Counted from the first letter of the stretch, positions 42,501-50,999 are shown. The stretch: DNA of 64,000 nt from Erythrobacter sp. F6033 (GCF_023016005.1 NZ_JALKAZ010000001.1:434001-498000), one strand, 5' to 3'. Notes: generated by a model from the sequence alone, not told the origin. Program-made: numbers and translations.

Positions 42501-43631
42501 TTATTCGACTTCGCCATTGTCCTTGTCTTCCGGATCGCCGGGCAGGGTGATGTTGCTAAACGTGACAGTACCGGTCCGGCCTTCACGCAGTATCTTGCGG
42601 AATTTGGTTTCGCGCTGGGCAAGAAGGCGCGCCATGCTTTGCGGGATGCGGAAGCTTGGCGTGCGGCCATCGGATTCGATGTTCTGATAGGTAGGCTCAC
42701 GAACGCCGCCGGCCAGATCGGCAATGTCCCATTCCTTAATCACCGCTTCTACATCAGTGGTAGCGGCGAGAAGCGCGTTGGTATCGGCGTTGGCATATTC
42801 CGCGACATGCGCGCGAACATCCGCTCCGAAATTGTCGAAGAAGAATGGAGCAGCCTCTGCATACAGCTCGGAAACTTGCAGTGTGTTGCCCGATTTCTGC
42901 GAACCGCGCAGCGAGTTCACGAAATCACGTGCACTCTTGTCGAGCAAACGGGCCACATTGTCCGCATTGTATGCTTCGCGCTGGATCGATGGTCCGCCAA
43001 TTTCGCCGCGCCAGAAACCGTAAATGACCATCGGGTCGTTCCAGTTCTGGAACACGATCTTTTCGCGAATATCGCGCGGGCTAAGAGCGATGCCTTCAAC
43101 GGTCAGGAATTTCGCATCATCCAGCGGAACGCCGCCGATCTTGATCTCGCGCGGCTGGCGCACTGGCCATTCGTCAGCGATTTTTTCGATCATCGCAACG
43201 TTGTGAAGGTTGATCCAGAAAGCGAGCTGTTCGTTGCGAGACAGCGATTGGATGTCGACTGTGTCTGCGGTCGCTTCCAGATCGCGGCGATATTCGCCAA
43301 AGCTGGCTTTCACATCGGAATCGAGGAAGCTGAACATGATCCGCGTGCCTTCCAGGCGATAGCGCGAGACATGGCCGTATTGACGGCGCGAGCCATAACT
43401 TGGGTCAGGCCGCCCTGCGGTTTCGCGGAGCGATGGCCCCATCGAGACGACAACATTCTTCATCGCCTCATCCCAGATCGAGTAATCGATCTTGTCATTG
43501 TTGGGATTGGAGGACGGGACAAAGGTGGCAAACTGCGGATCGCTGGCTGAGCCGTTCTGAGCTGATGCAGGGACGGCGATCAGCGCAAGAGCGCTGGCAG
43601 CAGTGAGGGTAAGAGCTTGGAAGCGGGGCAT
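42501..43631 (-). CDS. Secreted DUF547 protein, tandem copy 3
   Basis: 376 residues from the ATG at 43631; AGGAAGGA lies about 10 bases upstream. The signal ends Val-Pro-Ala-Ser-Ala-Gln. DUF547 core as in copies 1 and 2, including Ser-Arg-Asn-Glu-Gln-Leu-Ala-Phe-Trp-Ile-Asn-Leu-His-Asn. The end is Phe-Ser-Asn-Ile-Thr-Leu-Pro-Gly-Asp-Pro-Glu and then Asn-Gly-Glu-Val-Glu. Three paralogues in a row, each secreted, suggest repeated duplication with separate control. Confidence 0.88.
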   Translation of the reverse strand: MPRFQALTLTAASALALIAVPASAQNGSASDPQFATFVPSSNPNNDKIDYSIWDEAMKNVVVSMGPSLRETAGRPDPSYGSRRQYGHVSRYRLEGTRIMFSFLDSDVKASFGEYRRDLEATADTVDIQSLSRNEQLAFWINLHNVAMIEKIADEWPVRQPREIKIGGVPLDDAKFLTVEGIALSPRDIREKIVFQNWNDPMVIYGFWRGEIGGPSIQREAYNADNVARLLDKSARDFVNSLRGSQKSGNTLQVSELYAEAAPFFFDNFGADVRAHVAEYANADTNALLAATTDVEAVIKEWDIADLAGGVREPTYQNIESDGRTPSFRIPQSMARLLAQRETKFRKILREGRTGTVTFSNITLPGDPEDKDNGEVE

Positions 43632-43936
43632 TATGATCAGTCCTTCCTGAACAGGTTATTTAATGCCCTCTTTCGGGGCTTTTGCGGGGTGCTCCGGGGG
43701 AGGAGCGGGGTATGTGCGCCACGTAGCTGATTATCGTTGCCGAAGCGGGATCGGCTTTGGGGAAACCCGTTAGGGCTAAAACCGATCCCGGCCTCGTGAA
43801 CTATTGTATAGCCGCGAATGAATTGCGCGTGTTGCCGGTTGTCGGATGCGGTGTGTTATTCATCGAACACACCTGCTGTTGGTCGGCTGCGGTCCAGTCT
43901 ATGCGTAACGCAGGCGGGGTGGCATAGAGTGTCGCC
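43632..43936. other. Divergent intergenic region with a long-loop inverted repeat
   Basis: 305 bases between DUF547 copy 3 (-) and the GNAT gene (+). It must hold both promoters. A 9-bp inverted repeat (CGGGATCGG 43746-43754 with CCGATCCCG 43782-43790) has a 27-base loop. I see no open frame that looks like a gene. Confidence 0.4.
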
Positions 43937-44527
43937 ATGCAAGCGAAGCGTTCTATACAAACCGTAACCGGACCAAATGCTCAAATTGCTTTGACCTTGG
44001 CTCAGGCATTTCAGGACGACCCTGCATTATCATGGATTGTAGCCGACCCGGATGCGAGGCGACGGATGTTACCGCGCTTTTTCAAACTAATGGTGGAGCA
44101 ATCCCTGCGTTACGGCACGGTTCTAGCCTCAGAGCAGGGGCACGCGGCAGCGCTTATCTATCCTTCTGGAGAAGTGAAGGATGATCGTTTGTGGGATTCA
44201 ATCCGCCTTGTCGGCATGTTCAAGACTGCGTTACCGCGCGGGCTAAAGGTCGCCGAGGCAATGCATGCCCGCCATCCGCATCCGCAGCCTTACTCCTATC
44301 TCAAATATGTCGGTGTTGCCCCGCATGCTCAGGGACAAGGTTGGGGCGGTGCCGCTGTAAGAGCGGTGATCGCCCATGCGGCAGAACACGGGCAGGGTGT
44401 GCTTCTGGAAACGGCAACGCCCGCCAATGTCGCGATTTACTCGCGGCTCGGCTTTCGAATTGACTCTGAGTGGGAGGTGCCGGGCGGAGGTCCAAAGTTC
44501 TGGACCATGATCCACCCGGCAGCCTAA
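43937..44527 (+). CDS. GNAT family N-acetyltransferase
   Basis: 196 residues. The acetyl-CoA binding region is Tyr-Val-Gly-Val-Ala-Pro-His-Ala-Gln-Gly-Gln-Gly-Trp-Gly-Gly-Ala, followed by Leu-Glu-Thr-Ala-Thr-Pro-Ala-Asn-Val-Ala-Ile-Tyr-Ser-Arg-Leu-Gly-Phe. This is close to the group that acetylates small amines or carries out toxin-type chemistry; the substrate cannot be read from sequence. It is convergent with infC. Confidence 0.88.
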   Translation: MQAKRSIQTVTGPNAQIALTLAQAFQDDPALSWIVADPDARRRMLPRFFKLMVEQSLRYGTVLASEQGHAAALIYPSGEVKDDRLWDSIRLVGMFKTALPRGLKVAEAMHARHPHPQPYSYLKYVGVAPHAQGQGWGGAAVRAVIAHAAEHGQGVLLETATPANVAIYSRLGFRIDSEWEVPGGGPKFWTMIHPAA

Positions 44528-44532
44528 TATAC

Positions 44533-44580
44533 AGCTGGCGGTGAAGCCAGCTTCCTGTCCGCATCCCCAAATCGGGATGC
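44533..44580. terminator. Two short inverted repeats between GNAT and infC
   Basis: A 7-bp stem (44533-44539 with 44546-44552) and a second 7-bp stem (44561-44567 with 44574-44580) lie between the convergent stops at 44527 and 44595. Neither is followed by a T run, so they are weak terminator candidates. Confidence 0.4.
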
Positions 44581-44594
44581 GCAACACAAATTGC

Positions 44595-45137
44595 CTATTT
44601 CGGCGAGAGCACCATCAGCATTTGGCGGCCCTCAAGGCGAGGGAAAGCCTCAACCTTGGCGATTTCTGCTGAATCATCCTGCACCCGTTTGAGCAGGTCC
44701 ATGCCTAGGTTCTGGTGAGCCATTTCACGGCCGCGGAAACGCAGTGTGATTTTCACCTTGTCGCCATTGCTGATAAACTTGGTCACATTCCGCATCTTCA
44801 CGTCATAATCATGCGTGTCGATGTTTGGACGCATTTTGACTTCTTTGATGTCCTGCGTCTTTTGCGATTTACGCGCCAGATTGGCTTTTTTCTGGGCCTC
44901 GAAGCGATACTTGCCGACATCCAGGAACTTGCACACTGGAGGGTCCGCATTGGGGGACACCTCCACAAGGTTCAGGCCTTTCTCATTGGCCTGCTCTGCC
45001 GCTTCATTGGTAAACATCACGCCAAGGTTCTCGCCTTCGTCATCAATGACGCGGACCTTGGGGACTTGAATAAACTGATCGTAGCGAGGGCCGCTTTTAG
45101 TTGGCGGGGCCATCGAGCGCCGGGGTGGACGAGCTAT
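44595..45137 (-). CDS. infC: Translation initiation factor IF-3, with a probable ATA start
   Basis: 180 residues if translation starts at ATA 45135-45137. IF-3 features are complete: Ile-Gln-Val-Pro-Lys-Val-Arg-Val-Ile, Glu-Ala-Ala-Glu-Gln-Ala-Asn-Glu-Lys-Gly, Lys-Phe-Leu-Asp-Val-Gly-Lys-Tyr-Arg-Phe-Glu, Lys-Glu-Val-Lys-Met-Arg-Pro, Arg-Phe-Arg-Gly-Arg-Glu-Met-Ala-His. It keeps ribosome subunits apart and checks the initiator codon. AGGAG at 45146-45150 is 8 bases from the ATA. The first in-frame ATG (45113) is 32 bases from it. Rare starts in infC elsewhere let IF-3 repress its own translation. Confidence 0.93.
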   Translation of the reverse strand: MARPPRRSMAPPTKSGPRYDQFIQVPKVRVIDDEGENLGVMFTNEAAEQANEKGLNLVEVSPNADPPVCKFLDVGKYRFEAQKKANLARKSQKTQDIKEVKMRPNIDTHDYDVKMRNVTKFISNGDKVKITLRFRGREMAHQNLGMDLLKRVQDDSAEIAKVEAFPRLEGRQMLMVLSPK

Positions 45138-45212
45138 GTGAGATTCTCCTGTAATAGCCTGTGTAATATGCGCGCTATGTAAGGCCTGCATGGCCGAAAC
45201 GCCAGATGAGTC

Positions 45213-45920
45213 TTAAGCAGCTGCGCGATAAAGCGGGAATGTGACCAATTTGCCCTTTGCTGGCAGAACTGCATCGATCTGATTGGCTGGACCTAGCGCT
45301 TCGAGGATTTCGGGTGAGCCCGCATCCATTCCGCCGGTATAGGCGCCAAATGCGGGCAGGATCATCCGGTCTCCGCCGGCGCTTGATCGGCTGACCACGC
45401 CGCAGGGCCGCGCAATGTGCCTGTTTCTGACTTTCACCCGCATTTTTGGGTGGTAGTGCCCAGAAAGCTCTGCGCGTGTTTCGCCGCGTTTGGCTTCGTG
45501 TCGTAGAGTAATCCCGCCGATCTCCATTTCATCGACCAGAGTGGCCCCGAAAGAGCGCTGCATCTCTTCATCGTGATTGCCGGTGATCCACACCCAATCG
45601 AGCGCCCGGGTGAGGGATTCCAGCATTCCCGCCGCATACGGATCCAACCGGTTTGTCCCTTCGCTATCGTGAAAGTTATCGCCCAAGGTGATCACGCGGC
45701 GTGCGCCAGTGGCTTTTACGCTGTCTGCAATCCGTTCGAGCGTTTCGCGGCTATCATAAGGCGGTAGCATCTGGCCTTGCTTGGCATACCAGCTGCCCTT
45801 TTCTAGGTGTAAATCAGCAACCAGCAACGCCCGCTCGCGCGGCCAGTAAAGCGCGTTGCTCTTCATCAGAACAAGCTCTTCACCGGCGAAATCCAGAGGT
45901 GCGAACGAAACGGGAACCAT
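45213..45920 (-). CDS. pdeM: Ligase-associated metallophosphoesterase/endonuclease PdeM
   Basis: 235 residues of calcineurin-like phosphoesterase: Val-Ala-Asp-Leu-His-Leu-Glu-Lys, Thr-Leu-Gly-Asp-Asn-Phe-His-Asp, Ile-Thr-Gly-Asn-His-Asp, and Ser-Gly-His-Tyr-His-Pro-Lys. PdeM usually works with an ATP-dependent DNA ligase, an Lhr-type helicase and an exonuclease in a DNA repair cluster. None of those partners is adjacent here: infC lies downstream and hemF is divergent upstream. Confidence 0.88.
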   Translation of the reverse strand: MVPVSFAPLDFAGEELVLMKSNALYWPRERALLVADLHLEKGSWYAKQGQMLPPYDSRETLERIADSVKATGARRVITLGDNFHDSEGTNRLDPYAAGMLESLTRALDWVWITGNHDEEMQRSFGATLVDEMEIGGITLRHEAKRGETRAELSGHYHPKMRVKVRNRHIARPCGVVSRSSAGGDRMILPAFGAYTGGMDAGSPEILEALGPANQIDAVLPAKGKLVTFPLYRAAA

Positions 45921-45984
45921 GATGGTGCTTTAGGCGCGGCCGTTCGCCTTTGGCAAGCGCGATTGCGACCAACACCCTGTTGAC

Positions 45985-45998
45985 TTGATCTGTGTCAA
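45985..45998. promoter_or_regulatory. FNR/FixK-type box upstream of hemF
   Basis: TTGATCTGTGTCAA matches the FNR/FixK pattern TTGA-N6-TCAA exactly, and the fuller TTGAT-N4-ATCAA at 9 of 10 positions. It lies 65 bases before the hemF start, in the divergent gap with pdeM. CRP-FNR family regulators bind such sites under low oxygen. Confidence 0.6.
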
Positions 45999-46062
45999 AG
46001 CGGATTGGCAGATCAACTGACATTGCGCGTTGCATGCCAGCCTGAGAGACGAGGAACACCAA

Positions 46063-46920
46063 ATGAGCGATTGGGCGCCAAAGACGGATCAGGCGAAACA
46101 GTGGTTCGAAACTCTGCGTGACCAGATATGCTCTGAATTTGAATCGATTGAGCGTGACAGCGGATCGGACGCGACGTTTCAATACACGCCCTGGCAGCGC
46201 GAAGAAGAAGGCAATGATGACCCGGGCGGAGGCGTTCAGGGCCTGATGAAGGGCAAAGTCTTTGAGAAAGTCGGAGTGAACGTTTCGACCGTGCGCGGCA
46301 ATTTCCCGAAAGAGTTTGCCGGCAATATCAATGGCGCTGATCCCGAAAACCCCGGCTTCACCGCAACCGGAATCAGTCTGGTCGCGCATATGCACAATCC
46401 CCATGTCCCTGCTGTCCATATGAATTGCCGGTTCCTGACAACAGGCAAAGCGTGGTTTGGCGGCGGCGCCGATCTCAACCCTCCGCTTCCCTATGAAGAG
46501 GATACGGATGAATTTCACGCGAGCATGCGCGCGGCCTGTATGGCTCACAATCCGACCTATTATGAGAAATACAAGAAGTGGGCGGATGAGTATTTCTACA
46601 TCCCGCACCGCGAAGTTCATCGGGGCGTAGGCGGCATTTTCTATGACCACCTCGAATGCGATGATGATCCGTCATGGGATCGCAATTTTGCATTTACACA
46701 AGACGTCGGCAGAGCATTCCTCGACATCTATCCCAAGCTTGTGCGCAAGAGGATGGGCAGCGAATCTTCCGCCGAAGACGAAGCGCGATTGCTCGAATAT
46801 CGCGGTCTCTATGCCGAGTTTAACCTCGTCTATGATCGCGGTACGATTTTCGGCCTGAAAACGGGCGGAAACATAGATGCGATCTTGATGAGCCTGCCGC
46901 CCAGGGCGACTTGGGGCTGA
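46063..46920 (+). CDS. hemF: Oxygen-dependent coproporphyrinogen III oxidase
   Basis: 285 residues from the ATG at 46063, with GAGGAAC upstream. Characteristic blocks: Gly-Gly-Gly-Val-Gln-Gly-Leu-Met-Lys-Gly-Lys-Val-Phe-Glu-Lys-Val-Gly-Val, Trp-Phe-Gly-Gly-Gly-Ala-Asp-Leu-Asn-Pro, Glu-Val-His-Arg-Gly-Val-Gly-Gly-Ile-Phe-Tyr-Asp, Glu-Phe-Asn-Leu-Val-Tyr-Asp-Arg-Gly-Thr. It converts coproporphyrinogen III to protoporphyrinogen IX with O2 (EC 1.3.3.3). The FNR-type box at 45985 may tune it to oxygen. Confidence 0.97.
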   Translation: MSDWAPKTDQAKQWFETLRDQICSEFESIERDSGSDATFQYTPWQREEEGNDDPGGGVQGLMKGKVFEKVGVNVSTVRGNFPKEFAGNINGADPENPGFTATGISLVAHMHNPHVPAVHMNCRFLTTGKAWFGGGADLNPPLPYEEDTDEFHASMRAACMAHNPTYYEKYKKWADEYFYIPHREVHRGVGGIFYDHLECDDDPSWDRNFAFTQDVGRAFLDIYPKLVRKRMGSESSAEDEARLLEYRGLYAEFNLVYDRGTIFGLKTGGNIDAILMSLPPRATWG

Positions 46921-46983
46921 CTGGTTAAGAACAGAGCATTTTTCGCATTGCAATAAGTCGCGCTGGCCCGCACATTCATTCCC

Positions 46984-49074
46984 ATGCTGCGCCAGTACGA
47001 ACTCGTTGAAAAGGTCCTAGATTACGACCCGGACGCTGATGAAGCGCTGCTCAACCGCGCCTATGTTTACACCGTTCAGAAACACGGCAGCCAGAAACGC
47101 GCCAGTGGTGACCCGTATTTCTCGCATCCGGTGGAAGTCGCAGGATTGATGACCGACCTGCAGCTGGATCAGGAAACGATCATCACTGCGCTGCTGCACG
47201 ATACGGTTGAAGACACGCTTGCCACGATTGAGGATATCGAGGCCAATTTTGGCCCCGAGGTCGCGCGGTTGGTCGATGGCGTGACCAAGCTTTCCAAGAT
47301 CGAGGCCATGCCGGAGGACGAGCGCGCGGCGGAAAACCTGCGCAAATTCCTGCTCGCCATGTCCGAGGACATCCGCGTGCTGCTGGTGAAACTGGCGGAC
47401 AGGCTGCACAATATGCGCACGCTGCATTTCATCAAAAAGCCGGAAAAACGCCAACGGATCGCGCGCGAGACGATGGATATCTACGCGCCTCTGGCTGAGC
47501 GCGTCGGCATGTATGAATATATGCGCGAGATGCAGCTGCTCGCTTTCGAACAGCTTGAGCCCGAAGCCTTCACTACGATCACCAAAAGGCTCGAGGAACT
47601 TCGCGGGCAAGACGGCGGTCAGGTCGATGCAATCGCATTAAAGATCAAACAGGCTCTGGCTGAAGCGGGTTTGACCGTTGAGGTGTCCGGCCGCGAAAAG
47701 CATCCTTATTCGATCTGGCACAAGATGGCCGAACGGCATGTCAGCTTTGAACAGGTCACCGACATCATGGCGTTCCGTGTCATCACGGAGAATGAAGCCG
47801 ATTGTTACCGCGCGATGGGCATTCTGCACACGACATGGCAGTTCCTGCCGGGCAAGTTCAAAGACTATATCTCGACACCGAAGAACAACGGATATCGATC
47901 GCTGCATACCTCGCTGATGTATGAAAATTCGATGCGGGTTGAGGTGCAGATCCGCACACGCGAAATGCATCGCCGTAATGAATTTGGGCTCGCGGCGCAT
48001 TGGGCTTACAAACAGTCGGACAGTGCCGATGGGCAGGTCGGCTGGCTGCGTGACCTGATCGAAATTGTCGATGCCAGCCATGATGCGGAGGAATTGCTCG
48101 AGCATACGCGCATGGCGATTTATCAGGATCGCATTTTTGCCTTCACGCCGAAAGGCGCGCTGTTCCAGCTGCCCAAAGGATCAAGCGCGGTTGATTTCGC
48201 CTTTGCGGTCCACACCGATCTGGGCCTTTCCTGTCTCGGTGCGAAGATCAATGGACGGCACATGCCGCTTCGCACGACGTTGCAGAACGGCGATGTGGTT
48301 GAAGTCATAAAAGGGGCGGGCGCAGAACCGCAGCTATCGTGGCTCAGCTTTGTCGTGACGGGGAAAGCGCGCGCCGCGATCCGTCGGAATGTGCGACAGA
48401 AAGAGCGCGCTGAAGTCGCGGCTATCGGTTCAAAACTGTTTGATGAAATCGCGAAAAAGGTGCCCGCTCGGATCGGCAAGAAAGCCATACGTGCAGCGAT
48501 AGAACGGCTGGATATGGAAGGGCCGGAAGACCTCATGTTCGCTGTCGGTGCGGCGAAGTTGACCGACCGCGAAGTGATGGAGGCATTGGTCCCCGGATGC
48601 ACCGCCGATTTCGCAGACGACAATGAATGGTCCCCGCGTGACCGCGCTATTTCGATCAAAGGGATGACGCCCGGCGTCGGCTTTGAGCTTGCCGAATGCT
48701 GCCATCCGGTCCCCGGTGATCGGATCGTGGGCCTTAGACGCAAAGGTGAGACTGTTCTGGTGCACTCGATCGACTGCCTTGAGCTGGTCAACGGGGTGGA
48801 TGCCGACTGGCTTGATCTGTCATGGGGCAAGCGGTCCCACGGTGCGGTCGGGCGGTTTTCCGTTACGATTTATGATCGTCCGGGTACTTTGGCTGAAATG
48901 GCTGGCCTGTTTGCACAGAACAAAAGCAACGTGACCAGCCTCGCGCAATCACAGCTCGATCATCCATTTGTGACGTATAGCATAGATGCCGAAGTGCAGG
49001 ATTTGTCGCACCTTGCCCGCATTCTCAGCGCGCTGCGCGCCAGCGATGCGGTGGCTCAGGCAGAACGCATTTAG
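46984..49074 (+). CDS. Bifunctional (p)ppGpp synthetase/hydrolase, RelA/SpoT homologue
   Basis: 696 residues, full length for an alphaproteobacterial Rsh. In order: HD hydrolase (about 25-180) with Phe-Ser-His-Pro, Ala-Leu-Leu-His-Asp-Thr-Val-Glu-Asp and Leu-Ala-Asp-Arg-Leu-His-Asn-Met-Arg-Thr-Leu; synthetase (about 220-350) with Asp-Tyr-Ile-Ser-Thr-Pro-Lys-Asn-Asn-Gly-Tyr-Arg-Ser-Leu-His-Thr; TGS domain (about 375-435); a helical/zinc-finger region with Cys-Cys-His-Pro-Val-Pro-Gly-Asp; and a C-terminal ACT domain. Both catalytic halves look intact. It sets the stringent response. The next gene starts within its stop codon. Confidence 0.96.
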   Translation: MLRQYELVEKVLDYDPDADEALLNRAYVYTVQKHGSQKRASGDPYFSHPVEVAGLMTDLQLDQETIITALLHDTVEDTLATIEDIEANFGPEVARLVDGVTKLSKIEAMPEDERAAENLRKFLLAMSEDIRVLLVKLADRLHNMRTLHFIKKPEKRQRIARETMDIYAPLAERVGMYEYMREMQLLAFEQLEPEAFTTITKRLEELRGQDGGQVDAIALKIKQALAEAGLTVEVSGREKHPYSIWHKMAERHVSFEQVTDIMAFRVITENEADCYRAMGILHTTWQFLPGKFKDYISTPKNNGYRSLHTSLMYENSMRVEVQIRTREMHRRNEFGLAAHWAYKQSDSADGQVGWLRDLIEIVDASHDAEELLEHTRMAIYQDRIFAFTPKGALFQLPKGSSAVDFAFAVHTDLGLSCLGAKINGRHMPLRTTLQNGDVVEVIKGAGAEPQLSWLSFVVTGKARAAIRRNVRQKERAEVAAIGSKLFDEIAKKVPARIGKKAIRAAIERLDMEGPEDLMFAVGAAKLTDREVMEALVPGCTADFADDNEWSPRDRAISIKGMTPGVGFELAECCHPVPGDRIVGLRRKGETVLVHSIDCLELVNGVDADWLDLSWGKRSHGAVGRFSVTIYDRPGTLAEMAGLFAQNKSNVTSLAQSQLDHPFVTYSIDAEVQDLSHLARILSALRASDAVAQAERI

Positions 49075-49433
49075 TGGGCGTTATCGGGCTTGATCATGTG
49101 CAACTCGCCATACCGGCGGGCGGCGAAGATCAGATGCGCGGGTTCTTTTGCGGTCTGCTGGGGATGGTCGAAGTGCCGAAACCCGCTAATCTTTCGCCAA
49201 GCGGCCTCTGGCTAACTGGAGGCGGCGCGCATTTGCATATCGGCGTCGATCCCGATTTCACGCCTGCACGAAAAGCGCATCCGGCGTTTCTCGTTGATGA
49301 CCTTTCATTGGTGCAGGAGCGGCTGGAGACGGCAGGGTATGAAACCCGCGATGACAAACCAGTCGATGGCTATGCCCGCTTTTTCACCACCGATCCGTTT
49401 GGCAACCGGATCGAATTGATGCAGCGCCTTTAA
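49074..49433 (+). CDS. VOC family (glyoxalase-like) protein
   Basis: 119 residues with a GTG start that shares one base with the rel stop codon (TAGTG). The vicinal-oxygen-chelate fold is visible: Leu-Asp-His-Val-Gln-Leu-Ala near the start and Asp-Pro-Phe-Gly-Asn-Arg-Ile-Glu-Leu near the end, giving the His and Glu metal ligands. The exact reaction is not known. It is probably co-translated with the rel gene. Confidence 0.88.
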   Translation: MGVIGLDHVQLAIPAGGEDQMRGFFCGLLGMVEVPKPANLSPSGLWLTGGGAHLHIGVDPDFTPARKAHPAFLVDDLSLVQERLETAGYETRDDKPVDGYARFFTTDPFGNRIELMQRL

Positions 49434-49765
49434 AGCAGATCGAGTTCGAGGGCGACCGGATCGCCCTCGGCCAAATCTTCGGCCCGCATGACTTTCTTGC
49501 TCACCAGCAAGGTCCAGTTTTTGGTTTGCCGGGACATTTCCTCGATATTCATCGGGAATACCGACGTTTTCCATTCCGTACCGCCAATCCGCGCGATGAC
49601 TTTGACCGAGCCAAAGCCGCGCTGTTTGCCGAACTCAAGCCGGTGCAGGCGCGCATGCATGGCGATCGTTTCCGCCGCATCGCTTGTGACATTGACGAGA
49701 TGATAGGTGCCGCGATCGCCCTGCCACCGTTTCAGCGGGAGCGTGGCGGTGACTGTCTCGCTCAC
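49430..49765 (-). CDS. DUF1905 family protein
   Basis: 111 residues with a GTG start at 49765 that overlaps the cyclophilin stop. DUF1905 barrel features: Trp-Lys-Thr-Ser-Val-Phe-Pro and Tyr-His-Leu, Arg-Ile-Gly-Gly-Thr-Glu-Trp, and a C-terminal Gly-Asp-Pro-Val-Ala-Leu-Glu-Leu-Asp. The function is unknown. It is co-translated with the peptidyl-prolyl isomerase gene just upstream. Confidence 0.85.
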   Translation of the reverse strand: MSETVTATLPLKRWQGDRGTYHLVNVTSDAAETIAMHARLHRLEFGKQRGFGSVKVIARIGGTEWKTSVFPMNIEEMSRQTKNWTLLVSKKVMRAEDLAEGDPVALELDLL

Positions 49766-50922
49766 TCGGCCTCGGCTTGGCCTGGCGCAGGCCCGTCGAG
49801 CGGTTCGTAGCGTGTGTATTCAAACTTCCGGACGGGCACGGGGATGTTGCAGATGTCCGCACCGCCGGCGGGCTTGATAAAGAACGGATCGCGGCGATTG
49901 GCGCGGGCATCGGCATATTTGGCGAAGGTTTCGCTTTCCGTGGAGAGATATTCGTAGGCATATTTGCGCTCAGTGGCGCTGCGTTCTTGATAGGTGCCGG
50001 TCGCTGCCAGATCGCTAACCACGCGGACCGACAGTATTGGAGTGCGCAGCTCGGCCTCTTCTTCGGTGTAAAAGCCAAGCTCGCCAGTGCCGCGCGGTAG
50101 CGAAGACAGGTGCTCCATCCCATCGATGATGCGACCCACCAGAGCGATATTGCGATCCAGATGACGCGGCGCATGGCCGATGACGGTGTAAAGCTCCGCG
50201 CCTGAGCCCGTGTCCGGCGAGTAATTCCGGCCCACGCCGACCATGCCGTAGCAGTGGATGGGCCAGAATTGGGCGGAGTCTTCGGGTGTGTCGGAGGCTA
50301 TTGGCCAGCCTTCAAAGAATTCGACGAAATACGAATACGAGTCTCGCTGGTGCCACCCTTGTGGAGCAGAATCCGTTCTTGTGGTTGCAATCGAAAGCAT
50401 TGAACGCCGTTCACTCTCCTCAGGGGTGAGCGTAAATTCGCCCGTTTGGTCTCTCTCCATTTTAAATTCATTCTCAGCCACTGCATCTGCCATTACTTCC
50501 ATCGGTTGCGAGTAGTCACTCTCCCCCATCACCTTAAGCCCCTCGGGCAAACGCTTCTGCTCGGTCTCGCCGCTTTCGGGATTGTCGTATCCCGGATCAC
50601 CCCATTGCACGACGTAATTGTCCTGCACGCGGTTGACGCTGATCCCGTCATACCATTTGGCGCGGGCGAGCGTGCGGATGTTGCTGACCCAGCCTTGCGA
50701 AAACGGCGCGGGCATCAGTTGGATCACCACTTCGCGCGGCTTCCCATTTGCATCGGGCGCAAGCGTCATCACGATCAAATCTTCGGTGTCGATCTGAACC
50801 CACTCTTCCTTCGCAGCCGCATCGACGATGGCATTGGGCGATGGCGCTCCAGCTGGAGCTTCTTGAGCCGAAAGCGTGGAGGTCAGGGCGAGCGCGGTGA
50901 TGCCAAGGAATAATGTTCTCAT
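49762..50922 (-). CDS. Periplasmic cyclophilin-type peptidyl-prolyl isomerase
   Basis: 386 residues from the ATG at 50922 (a GTG at 50928 is an alternative). The signal ends Leu-Ser-Ala-Gln. The cyclophilin core shows Trp-Tyr-Asp-Gly-Ile-Ser-Val-Asn-Arg-Val, Val-Val-Gln-Trp-Gly-Asp-Pro, and Asn-Ile-Ala-Leu-Val-Gly-Arg-Ile-Ile-Asp-Gly-Met-Glu. The protein is over twice the length of E. coli PpiA because of a long insertion between these blocks (about residues 120-230) and a C-terminal extension. It probably helps fold exported proteins. Confidence 0.88.
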   Translation of the reverse strand: MRTLFLGITALALTSTLSAQEAPAGAPSPNAIVDAAAKEEWVQIDTEDLIVMTLAPDANGKPREVVIQLMPAPFSQGWVSNIRTLARAKWYDGISVNRVQDNYVVQWGDPGYDNPESGETEQKRLPEGLKVMGESDYSQPMEVMADAVAENEFKMERDQTGEFTLTPEESERRSMLSIATTRTDSAPQGWHQRDSYSYFVEFFEGWPIASDTPEDSAQFWPIHCYGMVGVGRNYSPDTGSGAELYTVIGHAPRHLDRNIALVGRIIDGMEHLSSLPRGTGELGFYTEEEAELRTPILSVRVVSDLAATGTYQERSATERKYAYEYLSTESETFAKYADARANRRDPFFIKPAGGADICNIPVPVRKFEYTRYEPLDGPAPGQAEAE

Positions 50923-50999
50923 ATTCACTTCGTGCCATCATGCGGCTTGCGCTGCAATGGCAGGAAAGCTAGAGGCCCGCATCTGCCGTAATGGCATGC

